Positions 1 to 5,397 of a stretch of 47,038 nt of DNA are shown piece by piece (the first letter of the stretch is position 1; each line of letters opens with the position of its first letter). Position numbers and translations under genes: made by a program. The stretch lies in IMG/VR virus record IMGVR_UViG_3300045999_009686, positions 1 to 47,038 of that record. One strand, given 5' to 3'. The notes below the pieces were generated by a model, which saw only the letters and a program-made list of their open reading frames with translations, made no database searches and was not told the DNA's origin. This DNA is from a virus.

Positions 1-10
1 AGGAATCCAC

Positions 11-916
11 ATGTCTTTTGCAACACTCAAGCGTAACTCATCCAACTCATTTGATAAGCTAACCCAAGAAATCGAAAAAATGTCTAGCACAGAAGGTGGT
101 GCAGACGAAAGGTTCTGGAAGCCTGAGATGGACAAGTCAGGCAATGGCTACGCTGTCATTCGTTTCCTCCCAGCTCCAGAAGGTGAAGACGTACCCTGGG
201 CGAAGGTATGGAGCCATGCTTTCCAAGGTCCTGGTGGCTGGTATATTGAAAACTCTCTAACTACTCTCAACAAAAAAGATCCTGTAGGTGATCTCAATCG
301 TCAGCTCTGGAACACTGGTAGTGATAAAGATAAAGAAGTTGCTCGCAAACAAAAGCGTAAGCTAACCTATTACACTAATATCTATGTCGTAAAGGATCCT
401 GCTCACCCAGAAAACGAAGGTAAAGTATTCCTTTACAAGTTTGGCAAGAAGATCTTTGATAAGATCACCGAAGCTATGCAACCTGCATTTGCAGATGAGC
501 AAGCTATCAATCCATTTGACTTCTGGACTGGTGCAGACTTCAAAATCAAGCTTCGCAAAGTAGAAGGTTACTGGAACTATGACAAGTCTGAGTTTTCTAC
601 TCCTGGTACTCTAGGTGATTTTGATGATGCTAAGCTAGAGCAAATTTATTCAAAGGCTCATAGTCTAACTCAATTCTCTGCAGATGATAACTTCAAAACT
701 TATGAAGAACTAGCTAAGCGTTTAAACGATGTTCTAAACTCAAAGCCAGTTCAACGAATTGATCGTGAAACTTACGAAGACGAAGAGCAGAACGTAATTG
801 AAACCGTTGCTTCTTTTGCTTCTACTTCTACTCCATCCTTTGCTTCACGTTCTACTAGCAATGATGATGAAGATGATACCCTCAGTTACTTCGCTCGACT
901 AGCTGAAGAAGATTGA
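11..916 (+). CDS. 32: gp32 single-stranded DNA-binding protein
   Basis: T4-type ssDNA-binding protein that coats single-stranded DNA during replication, recombination and repair. The central OB-fold region is recognisable by stretches such as YAVIRFLPAPEGE, GGWYIENS, TNIYVVKDPAHPENEGKVF and YKFGKKIFDKI, which parallel T4 gp32. The N-terminus carries the basic LKRNSSN stretch expected for cooperative binding. The C-terminus is the usual acidic tail (NDDEDDTLSYFARLAEED) that contacts partner proteins. At 301 aa it is the normal length. Oddity: there is not a single cysteine, so the zinc-binding Cys/His cluster of T4 gp32 is missing and the equivalent loop reads TTLNKKDPVGDLNRQ. An AGGA Shine-Dalgarno sequence at 1-4 supports the ATG at 11. 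A strong hairpin follows the stop codon. Confidence 0.95.
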   Translation: MSFATLKRNSSNSFDKLTQEIEKMSSTEGGADERFWKPEMDKSGNGYAVIRFLPAPEGEDVPWAKVWSHAFQGPGGWYIENSLTTLNKKDPVGDLNRQLWNTGSDKDKEVARKQKRKLTYYTNIYVVKDPAHPENEGKVFLYKFGKKIFDKITEAMQPAFADEQAINPFDFWTGADFKIKLRKVEGYWNYDKSEFSTPGTLGDFDDAKLEQIYSKAHSLTQFSADDNFKTYEELAKRLNDVLNSKPVQRIDRETYEDEEQNVIETVASFASTSTPSFASRSTSNDDEDDTLSYFARLAEED

Positions 917-923
917 TAATATT

Positions 924-950
924 AAAGGAGGCTTAAAGCCTCCTTTTTTT
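924..950 (+). terminator. Rho-independent terminator between convergent gp32 and gp53
   Basis: A 9-bp perfect stem (AAAGGAGGC at 924-932, GCCTCCTTT at 938-946) with a 5-nt loop, followed by a run of T. It lies 8 nt after the gp32 stop codon. The minus-strand gp53 stop codon touches its right edge. Because the left arm begins with A residues it can also terminate leftward transcription, although the U tract on that side is weaker. Confidence 0.9.
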
Positions 951-1602
951 ATATAGAAGTTTCGGGAAATCTAATACCAGCAGAATCAATCTTGTATTCA
1001 GTATCATATGCAAACAGAGATGCAATCTCTTCTTCCATCGTGGTTAAGAATTGTGGTCTAATTAAAAATATTTCCTTTTTATTTTCATTCTCTCTATATT
1101 CAAACTCTCTATTGGTAATTGGAGTCATTACTTGAGATCCGGATTTCAATGAGCCAGTTGAAGTAGTGAATGTATATGATGGATAATAGCCAACTACTTC
1201 TTGTGTGGATCTTCCTTCATTATATTCAATAATGATTCCACCTTGTAAAACAAGATTATTTCCTTCATATAATTCTTTAGTTTCCCAAAATTTAATTTTG
1301 TCTTGATTATTACCGTACTTCTTTTCTATAGCTAAATCTAATTCGTAATCTGACACTGGCCAATCATTATTCACATCAATAATGTTATTAAGGATTAGAA
1401 TGGTCCAGTACCAATCAGGAGATCCATATTGTTTATTTGATACTTGCTCTGGAGTCTCACCTTGTTGGATTGTGTATCGAGTAGATGCCACATATAAAGC
1501 GTTTAGGTTATCTCTAAATCTAACTCTACGAAACAGATTTTTAGATAACTTTAACCCACCTTTGTATGGATAATAAAAATTTGGTTGTGAGTTAAAAAAC
1601 AT
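949..1602 (-). CDS. 53: gp53 baseplate wedge subunit
   Basis: Structural component of the T4-type baseplate wedge. The protein is 217 aa, close to the T4 homologue. Residues about 43-75 (YTIQQGETPEQVSNKQYGS then PDWYWTILILNNI) form a LysM-like segment, which is the hallmark of gp53. It is transcribed leftward together with the gene at 1615-2601, with 12 nt between them. A GGAGAG Shine-Dalgarno sequence precedes the ATG at 1602. The gene ends against the terminator shared with gp32. Assigned by the LysM-like motif and by the neighbouring baseplate genes. Confidence 0.85.
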   Translation of the reverse strand: MFFNSQPNFYYPYKGGLKLSKNLFRRVRFRDNLNALYVASTRYTIQQGETPEQVSNKQYGSPDWYWTILILNNIIDVNNDWPVSDYELDLAIEKKYGNNQDKIKFWETKELYEGNNLVLQGGIIIEYNEGRSTQEVVGYYPSYTFTTSTGSLKSGSQVMTPITNREFEYRENENKKEIFLIRPQFLTTMEEEIASLFAYDTEYKIDSAGIRFPETSI

Positions 1603-1614
1603 TGGTACTCTCCA

Positions 1615-2601
1615 TTAATTTCCTTGAAGAACATTATCTGCTGTAACGATTTCTGTTTCTGCAAATGACATTGTAACTTCATACGCAACTGGAGCTGGTC
1701 CACTCAATGCGTTGCCGGCAGTATTGATATGAGTAGCCCATACATTGTCTGGAGTATAATTAACCTGAATGTTCTTTAGAACACATGGTTTAATTTTTGG
1801 GAGTGATTGAATTGCTGTTTCAGTTCCAGCTTGCTTCCAGGTTAAATCAAATATGTTTGGGACAGTTAGCCATCTATCTTCTAATTTACTTATTACTTGA
1901 ATTGGAGAATTTAGTGCATCTTGAACTGGTCCAGTTCCACTATAATTTGGCAATGAATAATATCTGAGAGTTTTAATAATGTTATGAATTCTATTTTGTT
2001 CAGATGCATTTCTAGGAACTAACTTCCAGGAAAAGCTGAATTCTCTCATTGCAATTCCTTTGAATATTTGCTCAACATAAGGATTTAATACCTTTCCTCC
2101 AATACCACTTGTTAATGCTTCTGCAGGTGGGGCTCCTGGAATATTTGAAATTGCTTTCAAAATAAATTCTGGAGTTCCTGCACCCGCCATTTTACTAATC
2201 AATGTTCCAATGTTTCCTGGGTCATTTATTGCGGCGCCAGCTAATATAGGTAGCATTTTACCTAGCATTCCAATATTTTCTGCCGACCAAGATAACTGAT
2301 CATTGTAATTAATATCATTGGGAACTGGTAGTAAAATTTTTGCTAATTTTTTATTTCTTGGTCTAGATCCTAGTGTACTATTTACTGCTTGCCACCTACC
2401 AGTTTGTACTGTATCGCCACTTTGAATATCAGTAATAAATTGTAATGTAGCACTTCCACTAGCATCTTTTGCACTTGCAATAGGTACGTATTCCATTACA
2501 TTAATTTGAAGCATATCAAACATTTCATTTTTATCAGGCCAATATAAATCATCTCTATTGAGTATGTTTTGGGTATATCCTTTATTTACTGTAACGGCCA
2601 T
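1615..2601 (-). CDS. 48: gp48 baseplate tail-tube cap protein
   Basis: 328-aa protein resembling T4 gp48, which caps the baseplate hub and starts tail-tube polymerisation. The C-terminal half carries the most recognisable stretches: MREFSFSWKLVPRNASEQN, IIKTLRYYSLPNY, WLTVPNIFDLTW, LPKIKPCVLKNIQVNYTPDN and PVAYEVTMSFAETEIV. These are the repeating beta-strand features of the tail-tube-like fold. The middle (about residues 105-165) is Gly/Ala rich and may be a flexible insertion. It is the first gene of a leftward two-gene unit and is preceded by a late promoter reading CATAAATA on the minus strand. The gp48 identification is from memory of the cyanophage family. Confidence 0.8.
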   Translation of the reverse strand: MAVTVNKGYTQNILNRDDLYWPDKNEMFDMLQINVMEYVPIASAKDASGSATLQFITDIQSGDTVQTGRWQAVNSTLGSRPRNKKLAKILLPVPNDINYNDQLSWSAENIGMLGKMLPILAGAAINDPGNIGTLISKMAGAGTPEFILKAISNIPGAPPAEALTSGIGGKVLNPYVEQIFKGIAMREFSFSWKLVPRNASEQNRIHNIIKTLRYYSLPNYSGTGPVQDALNSPIQVISKLEDRWLTVPNIFDLTWKQAGTETAIQSLPKIKPCVLKNIQVNYTPDNVWATHINTAGNALSGPAPVAYEVTMSFAETEIVTADNVLQGN

Positions 2602-2606
2602 AAATA
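2599..2606 (+). promoter_or_regulatory. T4-type late promoter (CATAAATA) for gp4 operon
   Basis: CATAAATA on the plus strand, 31 nt before the gp4 start codon. It matches the T4/cyanophage late promoter element (T/C)ATAAATA read by the phage late sigma factor. Its first three bases are the complement of the gp48 start codon on the opposite strand. Confidence 0.7.
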
Positions 2607-2632
2607 TTTTATGATAAGCCTTTTATAATAAG

Positions 2633-2640
2633 TATTTATG
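2633..2640 (-). promoter_or_regulatory. T4-type late promoter (CATAAATA) for gp48-gp53 operon
   Basis: Reading the minus strand, CATAAATA runs from 2640 to 2633, 31 nt before the gp48 ATG. It is the mirror image of the plus-strand element at 2599-2606. Its first three bases are the complement of the gp4 start codon. Confidence 0.7.
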
Positions 2641-3075
2641 AATACTCTAAAGGGAAAATTTACCCCAACGAATATTCGCAAATATAAAGGAGACTATAGG
2701 AATATAATTTATAGGTCTTCCTGGGAATTAAAGTTTATGAAGTACTGTGATACTAGATCTAATGTATTAGAATGGGCATCAGAAGAATGTGTTATTCCAT
2801 ATAGATCTCCATTAGATAATAAAATTCATAGATACTTTGTTGATTTTTATGCTAAAATTCAAGAAGCTGATGGCACTATCACTAAGTATTTGATTGAAAT
2901 AAAACCCAGTAAACAAACAGTTCCACCAAAGAAACCTCAAAGACAAACTAAAAGTTATATCTATGAAGTGACTGAATACGTTAAGAATCAAGCTAAGTGG
3001 AAAGCTGCCAAAGAATTCTGTGATGATAGAATGTGGAAATTTAAAATTCTCACGGAATCGGAGCTAAAGGTATGA
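2638..3075 (+). CDS. 4: gp4 head completion protein
   Basis: 145-aa homologue of T4 gp4 (150 aa), which acts after DNA packaging to complete the head before tail attachment. It shows a PD-(D/E)xK/TnsA-like nuclease pattern: Glu30 in YRSSWELKFMKYCD, Asp69 in HRYFVDFYAKI, and the E-x-K pair Glu87/Lys89 in YLIEIKPSKQ. A Lys/Pro-rich segment follows. It is the first gene of the rightward operon and overlaps the next gene at ATGA (3072-3075). No strong Shine-Dalgarno sequence precedes the ATG. Confidence 0.85.
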   Translation: MNTLKGKFTPTNIRKYKGDYRNIIYRSSWELKFMKYCDTRSNVLEWASEECVIPYRSPLDNKIHRYFVDFYAKIQEADGTITKYLIEIKPSKQTVPPKKPQRQTKSYIYEVTEYVKNQAKWKAAKEFCDDRMWKFKILTESELKV

Positions 3076-3635
3076 GAAGAGAAGTATCAGCTAGAACAAA
3101 AAATACGTCACCACTTAATATATTTGAACAGGTAGATGAAATAGCAAATAAAAAACGAAAAGGATTTCATGTCCTATCATATAGTTGGTATAAAGATACT
3201 GTTGCTGAAGTTGCTAGAAAGAATGATATTTACAAAACATTAGTTACGCTTGATGAAACTCTCATTCCTTCTGGGGGAAATCTGTATTTGTTTGAGTATA
3301 AAGCAACTTGGGCTAGAAAACTTCCATATTATGATGAGTTTCCTTTAGTGTACATGTTACAGGGTGGGAGGAAATTTTTTGGAGCTAATCTTCACTATTT
3401 AAATTATCCAACACGTTATAAAGTTCTACAGAGTATTATAGATGGACGACCAACAATTCCTAAGCAGTGCTTTCATAATTATGTTTATGAAGGTCTTGAT
3501 ACACCACTATTTAAAATAAATAGTGACGACTGGATGAAATCTATTTTTCTACCACTTGAAAGTTTTGTAAGTAGACAAGCAGGTTCATATAAGCAAGTTA
3601 GTAAATCCTTTGTCTGGGGAGACAGCCGTAAATGA
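3072..3635 (+). CDS. conserved phage protein of unknown function (187 aa)
   Basis: I do not assign a function. The protein has conserved-looking aromatic blocks: LPYYDEFPLVYML (84-96), FFGANLHYL (102-110) and, near the C-terminus, DWMKSIFLPLESF followed by KSFVWGDSRK. I recall a similar 'YD.FPLV...FFG.NLHYL' pattern from hypothetical proteins of other T4-like phages. It overlaps gp4 upstream (ATGA) and the tube-like protein downstream (ATGA at 3632-3635), so it is translationally coupled between a head-completion gene and a tail-tube/baseplate gene. This position suggests a virion assembly role. No signal peptide or membrane segment is visible. Confidence 0.75.
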   Translation: MRREVSARTKNTSPLNIFEQVDEIANKKRKGFHVLSYSWYKDTVAEVARKNDIYKTLVTLDETLIPSGGNLYLFEYKATWARKLPYYDEFPLVYMLQGGRKFFGANLHYLNYPTRYKVLQSIIDGRPTIPKQCFHNYVYEGLDTPLFKINSDDWMKSIFLPLESFVSRQAGSYKQVSKSFVWGDSRK

Positions 3636-4465
3636 GCATCAATACTACTCCTACAAATTTTAAAGAGTTCAAAGGTTTTGTACAAAAGCATGGCTTTTCA
3701 TTAAGTAACTTTTATGATGTGCAATTTTATCTTAGTAATGATTCTAGTAACTCTCAACTATTAAAAAATATATTTAATCTTGGGATGTCTGGTAATCCAA
3801 ATAATACCAGTGCGTCTTTTATGGAAGGACTTTTAAGATTGTATGCGGATGAATGTTCTATTCCTGGATACTCAATTTCAACTGGAGATTATAGAATAAC
3901 CAATACTCCATCAATGAAATATGCATACGGTATAGTAAACAATGAAATCACAATATCATTTATTTTAGATGCAGATGCTGAGATCAGAAGAATATTTGAT
4001 GCCTGGGGTAATTATATTTACGGTAGTGTTTCATTGGCAGGAGGAGTTGTATCAAATACTAATTTGAATTTTACTACTAAAATAGATCTTGGAAGAACTA
4101 GATATCGTGATGATTATGTAACAGATATTGTTGTGGCTAAATTGGAAAGACATAGAAGCAGTAAGAAAAATACTAGACCACGAGTTACTAATATTGATTC
4201 ACAACGTAACTTCTATGATAACAAACAAATTATACCAGATTATAATGGACCACTTCTTCCTGGATTTGGAAAACCATTTTACACATATTCAGTTAGGCTG
4301 AGGAATTGTTTTCCTACCACTATCTCTTCAATTCCATTGTCCAGTGGATCTTCTCAGTTAGTTAGAGTGCAGGTAACATTTGAATATGAACTTGCAGTGC
4401 CATCATCTCAAACTGCAGGTGGAAGTGTTCTGGAAGCATCAAACTGGTTACAGATAACTAACTAA
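3632..4465 (+). CDS. 54: gp54-like baseplate tail-tube initiator
   Basis: 277-aa protein with tail-tube-family features: LLRLYADECSIPGYSISTG, then YRITNTPSMKYAYGIV, followed by an alternating beta-strand pattern (EITISFILDAD, FDAWGNYIYG) and a C-terminal RVQVTFEYELAVP strand. These resemble T4 gp19/gp54, which polymerise or initiate the tube on the baseplate. The neighbourhood (gp48 and gp53 nearby, gp26 downstream) and the length fit gp54, which docks on gp48, better than the shorter major tube protein gp19. The exact paralogue is inferred. Confidence 0.6.
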   Translation: MSINTTPTNFKEFKGFVQKHGFSLSNFYDVQFYLSNDSSNSQLLKNIFNLGMSGNPNNTSASFMEGLLRLYADECSIPGYSISTGDYRITNTPSMKYAYGIVNNEITISFILDADAEIRRIFDAWGNYIYGSVSLAGGVVSNTNLNFTTKIDLGRTRYRDDYVTDIVVAKLERHRSSKKNTRPRVTNIDSQRNFYDNKQIIPDYNGPLLPGFGKPFYTYSVRLRNCFPTTISSIPLSSGSSQLVRVQVTFEYELAVPSSQTAGGSVLEASNWLQITN

Positions 4466-4466
4466 C

Positions 4467-4474
4467 CTAAATAA
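4467..4474 (+). promoter_or_regulatory. possible late promoter variant (CTAAATAA) before gp26
   Basis: CTAAATAA lies just after the gp54-like stop codon and 26 nt before the gp26 ATG. The same octamer precedes the genes at 42488 and 46931 at 20-21 nt, so it is probably a variant of the late element rather than chance AT-rich sequence. Confidence 0.4.
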
Positions 4475-4500
4475 ATTGAGATTATGTTATAGTATACACT

Positions 4501-5211
4501 ATGCCTTTACCTAAAATTGTAACTCCGACGTATGAATTGCGTTTACCATCAACTGATCAATTAATTAAATATAGACCATTTCTAGTAAAAGAAGAAAAAG
4601 TTCTTCTGATGGCGATGGAATCTGAAGATGAATCTCAGATGATTAATGCAGTGAAAACCATCCTAAGAAATTGCATTAACTCTAAAATTAAAGTTGATGA
4701 CCTAGCAGTATTTGATATCGAATATTTGTTCCTCAATATTCGTGCTAAGTCTGTGGGAGAACAAATCGAACTCAACATCACTTGCCCAGATGATGGGGAA
4801 ACTACAGTTCCACTAGAGATTAATGTTGAGGATATTCAGATTCAAAAGTCTGAAGATCATTCTAGAATTATTTCATTGAATGATACTATTTCTGTTGTAA
4901 TGAAATACCCTAGTATGGAAATGTTTGTTAAGTCAAACTTTACAGCTAGTGTAAAAACTGAAGACGTATTTGAGATTGCTGCATCTTGCATTGAACAAGT
5001 TGTAGAAGGGGAAGATGTTTATGAAACCAAGAGTTTCTCTAAAAAAGAAATTAACGATTTCCTTGATAGCTTAGATACTGCACAGTTTTTACTGATTCAA
5101 AAATTCTTTGAGACTATGCCAAAGCTATCTCATACAGTTAAGGTTACTAACCCAGTAACAAATGTAGAAAGTGATGTGGTACTAGAAGGTCTTGCAGCTT
5201 TTTTCGCATAG
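4501..5211 (+). CDS. 26: gp26 baseplate hub / tail assembly chaperone-like protein
   Basis: 236-aa member of the T4 gp26 baseplate family. Recognisable parts are the N-terminal YELRLPSTDQLIKYRPFLVK, the EEKVLLMAMESEDE stretch, and the central beta domain VGEQIELNITCPDDGETT. It lies directly upstream of the tape-measure-like genes, the place occupied in other tailed phages by tail assembly chaperones such as lambda gpG. The last codons contain a -1 slippery heptamer at 5199-5205, just before the TAG at 5209-5211. A fraction of ribosomes is therefore predicted to continue into the gp51-like frame and make a fusion of about 297 aa (235 + 62). No clear Shine-Dalgarno sequence precedes the ATG. 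Confidence 0.85.
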   Translation: MPLPKIVTPTYELRLPSTDQLIKYRPFLVKEEKVLLMAMESEDESQMINAVKTILRNCINSKIKVDDLAVFDIEYLFLNIRAKSVGEQIELNITCPDDGETTVPLEINVEDIQIQKSEDHSRIISLNDTISVVMKYPSMEMFVKSNFTASVKTEDVFEIAASCIEQVVEGEDVYETKSFSKKEINDFLDSLDTAQFLLIQKFFETMPKLSHTVKVTNPVTNVESDVVLEGLAAFFA

Positions 5212-5232
5212 CCCTAGCGCACGAATCGCTAG
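5184..5232 (+). promoter_or_regulatory. programmed -1 ribosomal frameshift signal joining gp26 to gp51
   Basis: Three elements occur in the correct order. A Shine-Dalgarno-like AGAAGG sits at 5184-5189, 9 nt before the slip site. The heptamer T TTT TTC at 5199-5205 is in the X XXY YYZ phase relative to gp26 (0-frame codons TTT TTC). A perfect 6-bp hairpin CTAGCG/CGCTAG (5214-5219 with 5227-5232, 7-nt loop) starts after an 8-nt spacer. Slipping back one base at 5205 joins gp26 residue 235 to the gp51-like frame. This is the classic bacterial -1 layout (dnaX, lambda G/T). Confidence 0.8.
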
Positions 5233-5393
5233 AAAATTACTTTAGAATTAATTTTATATTACTTCAACATCATAAGTGGTCTCTTTCCGAAATTGAATGT
5301 ATGTTACCATGGGAAAGAGAAATTTATGTTCAGATGTTAGTTGACTATATTGAAGAGGAAAATAATAGAAACAGAACAACAACATCGTTGTAG
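5205..5393 (+). CDS. 51: gp51-like C-terminal extension made by -1 frameshift from gp26
   Basis: 62 sense codons in the -1 frame relative to gp26, ending at TAG 5391-5393 just before the next gene at 5398. The frame opens only at 5175, after a TGA at 5172-5174, and has no ATG or GTG ahead of the conserved part. The first internal ATG is near 5301 and would leave only 30 residues. The peptide contains ALAHESLENYFR, LLQHHKWSLSEIECMLPWER and EREIYVQMLVDYIEEEN. Its 'MLPWEREIY..ML' pattern resembles gp51/T-like tail chaperone extensions. In T4 gp51 is a separate assembly factor; here it is most simply made only as a gp26-gp51 fusion. Initiation at the ATA that overlaps the gp26 stop codon is the less likely alternative. 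Confidence 0.75.
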   Translation, partial: RIALAHESLENYFRINFILLQHHKWSLSEIECMLPWEREIYVQMLVDYIEEENNRNRTTTSL

Positions 5394-5397
5394 TTAA

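Noticed and set aside
4476-4495. TTGAGA and TATAGT before gp26 as a sigma70 promoter
   Set aside because: The two boxes are only about 6 bp apart, far from the 17-bp optimum.
5175-5393. Independent initiation of gp51 at the ATA overlapping the gp26 stop codon (ATAG, 5208-5211)
   Set aside because: AUA is a very rare start codon and no well-placed Shine-Dalgarno sequence serves it, while a complete -1 frameshift signal is present. Kept only as the alternative.
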